In this document: piece after piece, positions 26,120 through 37,099 of the stretch
How positions within the stretch are numbered: the first letter of the stretch is position 1
How the letters are laid out: each line of letters opens with the position of its first letter
Notes under the pieces: generated by a model
Databases searched by the model: none
What the model saw: only the letters and a program-made list of their open reading frames with translations
Told to the model about the DNA's origin: nothing
Source: Streptomyces sp. Tue6028
Lineage (GTDB): Bacteria; Actinomycetota; Actinomycetes; Streptomycetales; Streptomycetaceae
Assembly (NCBI RefSeq): GCF_002300165.1
Contig: NZ_MLCE01000029.1
Coordinates: forward strand, 13,180 to 77,179
Reading direction: 5' to 3'
DNA length: 64,000 nt
Position numbers and translations under genes: made by a program

Positions 26120-28171
26120 CTACCCGGCCACGGGCAGCCGCGCCCCGTCCCGCAGGAACAGCGGGATGCGGTCCAGCGGCGCGTCGACCGTCACGGCCGC
26201 GCCGCCTTCGTACGTCTCGCCCGTCCACGCGTCCGTCCAACGGGCCCCCGCCGGGAGGTACGCCGTACGGGCGGTCGCCCCCGACGTGAGCACCGGCGCG
26301 ACCAGCAGATCGGGGCCGAAGAGGTACGCGTCGTCCACCGACCAGGCGGCGTGGTCGTCGGGGAACTCCAGGAACAGCGGGCGCATCACCGGCAGCCCCT
26401 CCTCGTGCGCCTGCCGCATGACGTCCAGCACGTACGGCTTCAGGCGCTCCCGCAGCAGCAGGTACTTCTCCATGATCGCGCCGGCCTCCTCGCCGTACGA
26501 CCAGACCTCGTTCGGGCCGCCGGTCATGTCCGGGCCCAGCGGCATGCCCGGGTCGCGGAAGCCGTGCAGACGCATCAGCGGGGACAGCGCGCCGAACTGG
26601 AACCAGCGGATCATGACCTCGCGGTACGCGGGGTCGTCCGGATCCCCGCCGTGGAAGCCGCCGATGTCGGTGTTCCACCACGGGATGCCGGACAGCGCGG
26701 TGTTGAGACCCGCCGCGATCTGACGGCGCAGGGTCGGGAAGTCCGTGCCGATGTCGCCCGACCAGAGGGCCGCCCCGTAGCGCTGGCTGCCCGCCCACGC
26801 CGAGCGGTTGAGGGTGACGATGTCCGTCCGGCCGGCGGCGAGCAGGCCCTCGAAGAAGGTGCGGGAGTTCTCCCGCGGATAGAGGTTGCCGACCTCCAGG
26901 CCGGGCCCCGCGTGATAGCGCAGGTTCTCCTGGAAGCCGGGCTTCAGCTCCGGCTCGCAGGCGTCCAGCCAGAAGGCCTTGATCCCGTACGGGGCCAGGT
27001 AGTTGTCCTTCACCCGCGACCAGAGGAAGTCCCGCGCGTCGGGGTTCGTCGCGTCGTAGAACGCCACCTGGACGGTGGACGCGACCCCCTTGTCCGGCCA
27101 GTCCGCGTGCGCCATCGGTCCGTACTGGGTGCCGATGAGATGGCCCCGCTGCTCCATGAGCTGGTGGTTCTCGGAGAGCGGCGAGACCGAGGGCCAGACG
27201 CTGACCACCAGCTCGACACCCAGCTCGGACAGCTCCCGCTGCATGGCGGCCGGATCCGGCCACTCGGCCGGGTCGAACTTCCACTCGCCGAGGTGCGTCC
27301 AGTGGAAGAAGTCGCACACGATGACGTCCAGGGGCAGCCCGCGACGCTTGTACTCCCGTGCCACGGCGAGGAGTTCGTCCTGTGTGCGATAGCGCAGCTT
27401 GCACTGCCAGAACCCGGCCGCCCACTCGGGCAGCATCGGTGTGCGGCCGGTGGCGGCGCTGTAGCGGCGCTGGGCGTCGGCCGGGGCGCCCGCCGTGATC
27501 CAGTAGTCGATCTGACGGGCCGAGTCGGCCACCCATCGGGTGCCGTTGCCCGCGAGCTCCACACGGCCGATCGCCGGACTGTTCCACAGCAGGGTGTAGC
27601 CGCGGCTGGAGGTGAGCACGGGGATCGTGACCTCGGCGTTGCGCTGGACGAGGTCCAGGACCGCGCCCTTCTGGTCCAGCAGCCCGTGCTGGTGCTGTCC
27701 GAGGCCGTACAGCTTCTCGCCCTCGTACGCGGCGAACCGCTGCTCCAGGCGGTGGTGGCCGTTCCCGGTCGGGGTGTACAGGCGGGAGCCGGGCCACCAG
27801 AAGTGGGCGCGTTCCTCGGCGAGCAGCTCGCCCCCGTCCGCGGTGCGCACGAAGCGGATCAGGCCCTCGGCGTCGACCTCGACGGTCAGCGCGCCCACCG
27901 TCAGCCGGCCCTCGCCGTCGAGGATCTTCACGGTGCTCTCGGTGGCCGGCGGCTCGTCGAGCAGCGCGCCGGGGAGGTCTTCGAGGAGCGGTCCGCCGAG
28001 GCGCGCACGGACCCGGACCGCGTCCGGCCCCCATGGTTCGATGCGGACGGTCTCCTGGCGTCCGCTCCACTCCAGCGCGCCGTCCCGCTCGCGGAACGTG
28101 CCGACGGTCGGGGAGGACTGCGCGAGGCTGACCGAGCTCGACTGGGTCTGGTTTTCGGCAGGCTGATTCAC
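26120..28171 (-). CDS. GH31 alpha-xylosidase-type glycosidase
   Basis: Cytoplasmic GH31 enzyme, 683 residues. The GTG at 28171 is chosen for AGGAG eight bases upstream; the frame stays open further to 28444, but without a ribosome site. Order: N-terminal beta-sandwich (about 20-230), catalytic barrel with the nucleophile D403 in FWLDACEPE and acid/base D473 in LWSGDIG, then C-terminal beta-domains. Features such as PLDVIVCDFFHWTHLGEWKFD and the Cys of WLDACEPE are those of the YicI-like alpha-xylosidase branch rather than maltases. It would release alpha-1,6-xylose from the non-reducing end of xyloglucan oligosaccharides, alternating with the GH3 enzyme. It lies downstream of the lacI gene on the same strand and converges with the GH12 gene. 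Confidence 0.88.
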   Translation of the reverse strand: MNQPAENQTQSSSVSLAQSSPTVGTFRERDGALEWSGRQETVRIEPWGPDAVRVRARLGGPLLEDLPGALLDEPPATESTVKILDGEGRLTVGALTVEVDAEGLIRFVRTADGGELLAEERAHFWWPGSRLYTPTGNGHHRLEQRFAAYEGEKLYGLGQHQHGLLDQKGAVLDLVQRNAEVTIPVLTSSRGYTLLWNSPAIGRVELAGNGTRWVADSARQIDYWITAGAPADAQRRYSAATGRTPMLPEWAAGFWQCKLRYRTQDELLAVAREYKRRGLPLDVIVCDFFHWTHLGEWKFDPAEWPDPAAMQRELSELGVELVVSVWPSVSPLSENHQLMEQRGHLIGTQYGPMAHADWPDKGVASTVQVAFYDATNPDARDFLWSRVKDNYLAPYGIKAFWLDACEPELKPGFQENLRYHAGPGLEVGNLYPRENSRTFFEGLLAAGRTDIVTLNRSAWAGSQRYGAALWSGDIGTDFPTLRRQIAAGLNTALSGIPWWNTDIGGFHGGDPDDPAYREVMIRWFQFGALSPLMRLHGFRDPGMPLGPDMTGGPNEVWSYGEEAGAIMEKYLLLRERLKPYVLDVMRQAHEEGLPVMRPLFLEFPDDHAAWSVDDAYLFGPDLLVAPVLTSGATARTAYLPAGARWTDAWTGETYEGGAAVTVDAPLDRIPLFLRDGARLPVAG

Positions 28172-28768
28172 GGAGAGTGCTCCTGAAGGAAGGAGTGACA
28201 GCGGACCCGGCGCGGCCGTGACGGCCGCCGGGGCAGACGGGGCTACCGCAACGCCCATACGGACCAGGGCGGTTGCGCGGTACGTGGACTCGGGGAGCGG
28301 CCGGAGCCGTCCGGTGCCTTCGGGAACCGGCTGCTGCCGGTCCCGTTCTTCGGGGACGCGGCCGGAGCCGGTCCCGTGCCCTGACGGGCGTGGTCGGTGC
28401 GTGGCGCCTCGGGCCCGCCGGTCAGGCGCGGGCCGGTTGCCCACGCGGCCGCTCCGGCCGCGCCGCCGGTGCCTGTCCGTCCGTCTCCGGGGGACGGACG
28501 GACACGCTCCGTGACGGGAGCCGGCGACTGGCCCGGCCCGGGGCGGGGGCTTCCGGGTCTCGGTCTCGGTCCGGGAGCCCGGTCCCGGACCGGATCCCGG
28601 GCCCGAGTGCGGGAGTCGTTCGGCGCCACTCCCTCGGCCGGGGAGCGGCCCGGTGCTGCGCCCGAGCCGGGGAACCGTCCGGGGTCCAACGCCGGGCCCC
28701 CTTGTGCGGGGGAGGGGACCCCGTGCCGGGGAGCCCCCGCAGATGCCCGGATGCCGTCCCGGGCGGGG
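28172..28768. other. 597-base non-coding gap between lacI and GH31, rich in inverted repeats
   Basis: No supported gene. The sequence is dominated by GC-rich words such as CCGGAGCC and CCGGTCCCG in both orientations, so many alternative hairpins are possible. The clearest is listed separately at 28474-28504. There is no copy of the TCGAAGCGCTTCGA operator here, so GH31 either has its own unseen promoter or depends on read-through from lacI. Confidence 0.6.
28474..28504. terminator. Hairpin in the lacI-GH31 gap, possible terminator
   Basis: A 12-base perfect stem (28474-28485 with 28493-28504, built of GGAC/GTCC repeats) with a seven-base loop, 265 bases beyond the lacI stop. Its distance from lacI makes a terminator role uncertain; it could also be an attenuator before GH31. 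Confidence 0.5.
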
Positions 28769-29782
28769 TCAGGAAGTGGACGGCGCCGGACCCGTACTCG
28801 CCCGTACCGTCAACTCCGGTGCGATCAGGACGACTTCGTCCTCACCGTGTCCGTCGAGCTTGGCGATCAGCTGCTCGACGGCGTGCCGGCCCATCTCCTG
28901 TGCGGGGATGGCGACCGAGGTCAGCCGCACCGAGGCCTGCGTCGCGACCTGGTCCGGGCAGATCGCGATCACCGACACGTCCTCGGGCACGGCCCGGCCC
29001 TGCTGGCGCAGCAGGGCGAGCAGCGGTTCCACCGCGGACTCGTTCTGCACGACGAATCCCGTGGTGGCCGGGCGCTCGTCGAGGATCCGGGCGAGTGTCA
29101 CGGCCATCGCGTCGTACCCGCCCTCGCAGGGGCGGTGCAGCACGCGCAGGCCCAGCTCCCGCGACCGGGACCGGAGCCCGTCGAGGGTGCGTTCGGCGAA
29201 GCCGGTGTGCCGTTCGTAGACGGCGGGCGCCTCGCCGATGACAGCGATGTCACGGTGCCCCAGCATCGCCAGATGCTCGGCGCACAGCGCGCCGGTGGCA
29301 CCGAAGTCGAGATCGACGCAGGTCAGCCCCGAGGTGTCGGCGGGCAGACCGATGAGTACGGACGGCTGGTCGGTCTCGCGCAGCAGCGGCAGCCGCTCGT
29401 CGTCGAGTTCGACGTCCATCAGGATCATCGCGTCGGCGAGCCCGCTGCCGGTGACCCGGCGGACCGCGTCGGGGCCCTCCTCACCGGTGAGCAGCAGGAC
29501 GTCGTACCCGTGGATGCGGGCGGTGGTCGCCACCGCGATGGCGATCTCCATCATCACGGGTACGTACATGTCGGTGCGGAGCGGAACCATCAGCGCGATG
29601 ATGTTGGACCGGCTGCTCGCCAGGGCACGGGCGCCGGCGTTCGGGTGGTAGCCGAGCTCCTGGATGCTCTGCTCGACCCGCTGCCGGGTGTTCGCGGAGA
29701 TGGACCGCTTGCCGCTGAGGACATAGCTCACCGTGCTCGCCGAGACTCCGGCGTGCTGGGCGACCTCGGCGAGGGTGACCAT
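28769..29782 (-). CDS. LacI-family transcriptional regulator of the glycan locus
   Basis: DNA-binding repressor, 337 residues. The HTH at residues 3-54 is canonical (TLAEVAQHAGVSASTVSYVL, then the hinge GYHPNAGARAL). A periplasmic-binding-protein-like sensor domain follows, with strands such as IIALMVP and the effector-pocket region. The ATG at 29782 is chosen because the family always starts a few residues before the HTH and GGAGAG is just upstream. Longer in-frame extension runs through the promoter. One near-perfect and one perfect copy of the palindrome TCGAAGCGCTTCGA lie 19 and 107 bases upstream, and two perfect copies lie between the GH3 and transporter genes. Autorepression and control of the whole locus, relieved by a xyloglucan-derived sugar, are therefore likely. 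Confidence 0.93.
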   Translation of the reverse strand: MVTLAEVAQHAGVSASTVSYVLSGKRSISANTRQRVEQSIQELGYHPNAGARALASSRSNIIALMVPLRTDMYVPVMMEIAIAVATTARIHGYDVLLLTGEEGPDAVRRVTGSGLADAMILMDVELDDERLPLLRETDQPSVLIGLPADTSGLTCVDLDFGATGALCAEHLAMLGHRDIAVIGEAPAVYERHTGFAERTLDGLRSRSRELGLRVLHRPCEGGYDAMAVTLARILDERPATTGFVVQNESAVEPLLALLRQQGRAVPEDVSVIAICPDQVATQASVRLTSVAIPAQEMGRHAVEQLIAKLDGHGEDEVVLIAPELTVRASTGPAPSTS

Positions 29783-29800
29783 CCAGCTCTCCAAGCTTTG

Positions 29801-29813
29801 TGAAGCGCTTCGA
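29801..29813. promoter_or_regulatory. Putative LacI-family operator 3 (one mismatch)
   Basis: GTGAAGCGCTTCGAC contains the palindrome core with one changed position (G for C in the left arm). It begins 19 bases upstream of the lacI ATG, where binding would block the gene's own transcription. Confidence 0.8.
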
Positions 29814-29888
29814 CAGTGCGCGTGTTGCGGACAGGGGAGTGAGGGTGGCTCGACAGTAGCCCGGTGGAGATGGTGTGTCCATAGGTTG

Positions 29889-29902
29889 TCGAAGCGCTTC
29901 GA
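29889..29902. promoter_or_regulatory. Putative LacI-family operator 4
   Basis: A perfect TCGAAGCGCTTCGA copy 107 bases before the lacI start, 88 bases from operator 3. The remaining 29903-30389 sequence toward the acyl-CoA dehydrogenase gene is a GC-rich stretch with CCCGGACGCT-like repeated words. I see no gene in it. Confidence 0.85.
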
Positions 29903-30389
29903 CAGCGAAATTCCGACGACGGGAATCCCCGGTGCTCCCCGGCAAGCCGCGGGACGCGTACCCGGGCGCTCCCCGACTCCTCGCGGGGCGCTATCCCGGA
30001 CGCTACCCGGCGGCCGGCGGGGCGCGTTCCCGAACGCTCCCGGCGGTCCGGAGGCCTGCCGTCCCGCGAGCTCTCCGGCGGCCTTCGCCAAGGAGTCCCG
30101 GGAGGCTCCCCGGTGCCCAGGGAAGGATCCGGCGGCCGCTCGGTGGCCTGTGCAGACGTTCCCCCGAATGGCCCCCTGACGCAACATCGCGGACAGCACC
30201 CGTCCAGGGCGTCCCGCACAGGGCGCACCGGCCCCGAACCCGGGGGCGCGTACCGGCCGAACGCCGCGCGAGGACTGGTGGGGTCACCCCGGATCGGGTA
30301 CATACGATCGAGTAGCACCGGTCGGTAATGATCGATGCTGATCAGCGATGAACGGCCCCAAGATCCCTATTCGCGGCGAGGTGAGCCTC

Positions 30390-32321
30390 ATGTCCGCAAC
30401 ACCCCACAAGCCCACGGTCACGGAGCGTGAGGCCCGACAGGTCGCCGAGGCCGCGCGTGAACAGGACTGGCGCAAGCCGAGCTTCGCCAAGGAGCTGTTC
30501 CTCGGGCGCTTCCGGCTCGACCTGATCCATCCGCACCCGATGCCGTCCGACGAGGCCTCGCAGCGCGGCGAGGAGTTCCTCGCCAAACTGCGCGACTTCT
30601 GCGAGACGAAGATCGACTCCGCCCGCATCGAGCGTGAGGCGCAAATCCCGGACGAGACGATCGACGGGCTCAAGGAGCTCGGCGCCCTCGGTATGAAGAT
30701 CGACACCAAGTACGGCGGCCTCGGGCTGACGCAGGTGTACTACAACAAGGCGCTGGCCCTGGTCGGTTCGGCGAACCCGGCGATCGGCGCGCTGCTCTCC
30801 GCGCACCAGTCGATCGGCGTCCCGCAGCCGCTGAAGATCTTCGGCACCCAGGAGCAGAAGGACGTCTTCCTGCCGCGCTGCGCCCGCACCGACATCTCGG
30901 CGTTCCTGCTGACCGAGCCCGACGTGGGCTCCGACCCGGCGCGGCTCGCCACGGCCGCCGTGCCGGACGGCGACGACTACGTCCTCGACGGCGTGAAGCT
31001 GTGGACGACCAACGGCGTCGTCGCCGATCTGCTCGTCGTCATGGCGCGGGTGCCGAAGTCCGAGGGCCACAAGGGCGGCATCACGGCCTTCGTGGTCGAG
31101 GCGGGCTCCGAGGGCATCACCGTCGAGAACCGCAACGCCTTCATGGGCCTGCGCGGCCTGGAGAACGGCGTCACCCGCTTCCATCAGGTCCGGGTGCCCG
31201 CCGCGAACCGGATCGGCGCCGAGGGCGCCGGCCTCAAGATCGCCCTGACCACCCTCAACACCGGCCGGCTCTCCCTGCCCGCGATGTGCGTCGGCGCGGG
31301 CAAGTGGTGCCTGAAGATCGCCCGCGAATGGTCGGCGGCCCGCGAACAGTGGGGCAAGCCGGTCGCCCTCCACGAGGCCGTCGGTGCCAAGATCTCCTTC
31401 ATCGCGGCGACCACCTTCGCGCTGGAGGCCGTCGTCGACCTGTCCTCGCAGATGGCCGACGAGGACCGCAACGACATCCGGATCGAGGCGGCCCTCGCCA
31501 AGCTGTACGGCTCCGAGATGGGCTGCCTGATGGCGGACGAGCTCGTCCAGATCCGCGGTGGCCGCGGCTTCGAGACGGCCGCCTCGCTCGCCGCCCGCGG
31601 CGAACGCGCCGTGCCCGCCGAGCAGATCCTGCGCGACCTGCGCATCAACCGGATCTTCGAGGGCTCGACGGAGATCATGCACCTGCTGATCGCCCGCGAG
31701 GCCGTGGACGCCCACCTCTCGGTGGCCGGCGACCTCATCGACCCCGACAAGTCCCTCTCGGACAAGGCGAAGGCGGGCGCGAACGCCGGCGTCTTCTACG
31801 CCAAGTGGCTGCCGAAGCTGGTGGCGGGACCGGGTCAACTCCCGCGGTCGTACCACGAGTTCAACCAGCAGGTGGACCTGTCGCCGCATCTGCGGTATGT
31901 CGAGCGCAGCGCGCGCAAGCTCGCCCGCTCCACCTTCTACGCCATGTCCCGCTGGCAGGGCCGCATGGAGACCAAGCAGGGCTTCCTGGGCCGGATCGTC
32001 GACATCGGCGCCGAGCTCTTCGCGATGAGCGCGGCCTGCGTCCGCGCCGAGCACCTGCGCGCCACGGGCGAGCACGGCCGCGAGGCCTACCAGCTCGCCG
32101 ACGCGTTCTGCCGTCAGTCCCGCATCCGCGTCGAGGAACTCTTCGGCCGCCTGTGGTCCAACACCGACGACCTCGACCGCAAGGTGGTCGAGGGAGTCCT
32201 GTCCGGCACCTACACCTGGCTGGAGGAGGGCGTCGTCGACCCGTCCGGCGAGGGCCCCTGGATCGCCGATGCCACACCCGGACCGTCCCGGAAGGAAAAC
32301 GTCCGCCGGCCCATTCGCTGA
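30390..32321 (+). CDS. Acyl-CoA dehydrogenase, long form
   Basis: FAD-dependent acyl-CoA dehydrogenase of 643 residues that introduces the alpha-beta double bond in fatty-acid breakdown. The ATG at 30390 follows GAGGTGAG; an upstream ATG at 30348 would add 14 residues. The core domain shows FAD and substrate motifs (FLLTEPDVGSDPA; WTTNG; EQWGKPVALHEAVG; QIRGGRGFETA), and the region RIFEGSTEIMHLL contains the Glu that aligns with the catalytic base. A C-terminal helical extension of about 170 residues goes beyond the 380-residue short-chain type and resembles the very-long-chain or ACAD9-like class. It appears to be monocistronic, between the lacI control region and a structured leader. Chain-length preference is not readable. 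Confidence 0.9.
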   Translation: MSATPHKPTVTEREARQVAEAAREQDWRKPSFAKELFLGRFRLDLIHPHPMPSDEASQRGEEFLAKLRDFCETKIDSARIEREAQIPDETIDGLKELGALGMKIDTKYGGLGLTQVYYNKALALVGSANPAIGALLSAHQSIGVPQPLKIFGTQEQKDVFLPRCARTDISAFLLTEPDVGSDPARLATAAVPDGDDYVLDGVKLWTTNGVVADLLVVMARVPKSEGHKGGITAFVVEAGSEGITVENRNAFMGLRGLENGVTRFHQVRVPAANRIGAEGAGLKIALTTLNTGRLSLPAMCVGAGKWCLKIAREWSAAREQWGKPVALHEAVGAKISFIAATTFALEAVVDLSSQMADEDRNDIRIEAALAKLYGSEMGCLMADELVQIRGGRGFETAASLAARGERAVPAEQILRDLRINRIFEGSTEIMHLLIAREAVDAHLSVAGDLIDPDKSLSDKAKAGANAGVFYAKWLPKLVAGPGQLPRSYHEFNQQVDLSPHLRYVERSARKLARSTFYAMSRWQGRMETKQGFLGRIVDIGAELFAMSAACVRAEHLRATGEHGREAYQLADAFCRQSRIRVEELFGRLWSNTDDLDRKVVEGVLSGTYTWLEEGVVDPSGEGPWIADATPGPSRKENVRRPIR

Positions 32322-32328
32322 CCATTTT

Positions 32329-32347
32329 CCCCAGGAATTCACTGGGG
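32329..32347 (+). other. Small hairpin just after the acyl-CoA dehydrogenase stop
   Basis: CCCCAG (32329-32334) pairs with CTGGGG (32342-32347) around a seven-base loop. It lies two bases before a longer inverted repeat. It may be a weak terminator or part of a two-stem leader of the next gene. Confidence 0.5.
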
Positions 32348-32348
32348 T

Positions 32349-32416
32349 CCCGTTCGCCATTCCGCTGCTTGCCGCACCGAACGTGTGCGCCGACAATGAA
32401 CGGAATGGCGAACGGG
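32349..32416 (+). promoter_or_regulatory. Long inverted repeat in the leader of the hypothetical-secA unit
   Basis: CCCGTTCGCCATTCCG (32349-32364) is perfectly complementary to 32401-32416. The 16-base stem encloses 36 bases and ends eight bases before the ATG at 32425. The 3' arm includes the GGGGAC that is the only Shine-Dalgarno candidate, so folding would hide the ribosome site. It could equally be an operator or a terminator. Confidence 0.65.
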
Positions 32417-32424
32417 GACGGCAG

Positions 32425-32910
32425 ATGCGCCAAGGAGTCGGGGAAGAATACAGCCACGGTATTTCCGTACAGCTGACGCGCGCCCGCGGGGAGGCGTGGC
32501 GTCAGCTCGACGAGATGGATCTCGTACGGGCGCTGCGGACGGTGCGCGACGAAGTGCAGCCGCTGGCGCAGAAACTGCGCGAAGGAGCGCCGGAGACCTT
32601 CGAGGCACACCGCGACGCGCTCGCGGTCCTGCTCAACGACTGCGCGCTGGCCGTGGTCGACGTGGAGCCACGGCCGCCCGTGGCCTCCTTCGACGCGGTG
32701 CGCATCCGGAGGATCGACCTCCGTGACGTCGACGCTCTGCTCGACGCCGGACGGCCGGGCGAACGGCCCGTGATCCAGCAGCTCTTCCGCGCCGCACTCG
32801 ACGTCGTCGACGACCCCGTGCTGCGCGAAGTGATCACCGCGAATCAACAGGGCGTCCATATTCTCCAGCGTGCCAATCGCTGGATCCGGATGCTCGCGGA
32901 CGCCGTTTAG
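32425..32910 (+). CDS. Hypothetical protein, co-transcribed with the SecA-like gene
   Basis: I do not recognise this 161-residue protein. It is soluble, mostly helical by composition, with no signal peptide, membrane helix or Cys motif. Charged stretches include RGEAWRQLDEMDLVRALRTV and FDAVRIRRIDLRDVDALLDA, and the C-terminus reads NQQGVHILQRANRWIRMLAD. The ATG at 32425 is chosen because GGGGAC lies a few bases upstream; an earlier in-frame ATG at 32269 would overlap the preceding gene. The stop is only 16 bases before the SecA-like start, so the two form a transcription unit. The region around its start has visibly more A and T than its neighbours, perhaps a sign of transfer. A role as partner or regulator of the accessory SecA is a guess from linkage. 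Confidence 0.75.
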   Translation: MRQGVGEEYSHGISVQLTRARGEAWRQLDEMDLVRALRTVRDEVQPLAQKLREGAPETFEAHRDALAVLLNDCALAVVDVEPRPPVASFDAVRIRRIDLRDVDALLDAGRPGERPVIQQLFRAALDVVDDPVLREVITANQQGVHILQRANRWIRMLADAV

Positions 32911-32926
32911 TTGCGGGGGAATTCCC

Positions 32927-35725
<2,799 letters not shown>

Positions 35726-35751
35726 GGGACGTCCACGACCACGAGGGACGA

Positions 35752-35781
35752 TGCCGCCCCGTCCGGACCCCAGGGGCGGCA
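35752..35781 (+). terminator. Hairpin after the SecA-like gene
   Basis: TGCCGCCCC (35752-35760) pairs with GGGGCGGCA (35773-35781) around a 12-base loop, 26 bases beyond the stop and 61 bases before dxr. A probable terminator separating the accessory unit from the isoprenoid genes. Confidence 0.65.
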
Positions 35782-35842
35782 GCACGGCGCGAAGTGGGGG
35801 AGCCCTGTCCTGCCGGGGACGCGTTGCGGCCACAATGGGGGG

Positions 35843-37099
35843 ATGAGCGACAGTCCAGCCCCCCTCGCTGATCCGCACCTTGTCTTCGACCCCGTGGACG
35901 GAGTCAGGGATGTCGTGATCCTCGGCTCCACCGGCTCGATCGGCACCCAGGCCATCGACCTCGTGCTGCGCAACCCCGACCGGTTCCGGGTCACCGCGCT
36001 GTCCGCCGCCGGCGGCAGGGTCGGACTGCTGGCCGAGCAGGCCCACCGGCTCCGGGTCCGGGCGGTCGCCGTCGCCCGCGAGGACGTCGTCCCCGCGCTG
36101 CGCGAGGCCCTCGCGGCGCAGTACGCCCCCGGAGAGGCCCTTCCCGAGATCCTCGCCGGGCCGGACGCCGCCACCCGGCTCGCCTCCTCCGACTGCCACA
36201 CCGTGCTCAACGGCATCACCGGTTCGATCGGCCTCGCGCCCACCCTCGCCGCCCTGGAGGCGGGCCGCACCCTCGCGCTCGCCAACAAGGAATCGCTCAT
36301 CGTCGGCGGCCCGCTGGTGAAGGCGCTGGCCAAGCCGGGACAGATCATCCCCGTCGACTCCGAGCACGCGGCGCTGTTCCAGGCGCTGGCCTCCGGCACC
36401 CGCGCCGACGTGCGCAAGCTGGTCGTGACCGCCTCCGGCGGCCCCTTCCGCGGCCGTACGAAGGCGGAGCTGGCCGACGTCACCCCCACCGACGCCCTCG
36501 CGCACCCCACCTGGGCCATGGGACCGGTCATCACGGTCAACTCCGCGACCCTGGTCAACAAGGGGCTGGAAGTCATCGAGGCACACCTCCTCTACGACAT
36601 TCCCTTCGACCGTATTGAGGTCGTCGTGCATCCGCAGTCGTATGTCCACTCGATGGTGGAATTCACGGACGGATCGACGATCGCCCAGGCGACGCCCCCC
36701 GACATGCGGGGGCCGATCGCCATCGGCCTCGGCTGGCCCGAACGCGTCCCGGACGCCGCGCCGGCCTTCGACTGGACAAAGGCGTCGAGCTGGGAGTTCT
36801 TCCCGCTCGACAACGACGCGTTCCCGTCCGTCGGGCTCGCCCGGCACGTGGGGCAGCTCGCGGGCACGGCCCCGGCGGTGTTCAATGCCGCCAACGAGGA
36901 GTGCGTCGACGCGTTCCTGAACGGCACACTGCCGTTCAACGGGATCATGGAGACCGTCACACGGGTGGTCGAGGAACACGGCACCCCGGCCACGGGAACT
37001 TCCCTGACCGTCGCGGACGTCCTCGAAGCGGAGACCTGGGCGCGCGCCCGGGCCCGGGAACTGACCGCCCGGACGACAATCGCGGAGGCTCGTGCATGA
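35843..37099 (+). CDS. dxr: 1-deoxy-D-xylulose-5-phosphate reductoisomerase
   Basis: Second enzyme of the MEP isoprenoid pathway, converting DXP to MEP with NADPH and a divalent metal, 418 residues. The NADPH loop GSTGSIG is at 28-34. Later conserved motifs are present: ALANKESLIVGG, the metal-binding PVDSEHAALFQAL, VTASGGPFRG and HPTWAMGPVITVNSATLVNKGLEVIEAH. The ATG follows a run of G residues that can serve as ribosome site. Its stop overlaps the start of the M50 protease gene, and ispG (a later step of the same pathway) follows, so this is the usual actinobacterial dxr-protease-ispG group. All catalytic segments appear intact. Confidence 0.96.
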   Translation: MSDSPAPLADPHLVFDPVDGVRDVVILGSTGSIGTQAIDLVLRNPDRFRVTALSAAGGRVGLLAEQAHRLRVRAVAVAREDVVPALREALAAQYAPGEALPEILAGPDAATRLASSDCHTVLNGITGSIGLAPTLAALEAGRTLALANKESLIVGGPLVKALAKPGQIIPVDSEHAALFQALASGTRADVRKLVVTASGGPFRGRTKAELADVTPTDALAHPTWAMGPVITVNSATLVNKGLEVIEAHLLYDIPFDRIEVVVHPQSYVHSMVEFTDGSTIAQATPPDMRGPIAIGLGWPERVPDAAPAFDWTKASSWEFFPLDNDAFPSVGLARHVGQLAGTAPAVFNAANEECVDAFLNGTLPFNGIMETVTRVVEEHGTPATGTSLTVADVLEAETWARARARELTARTTIAEARA

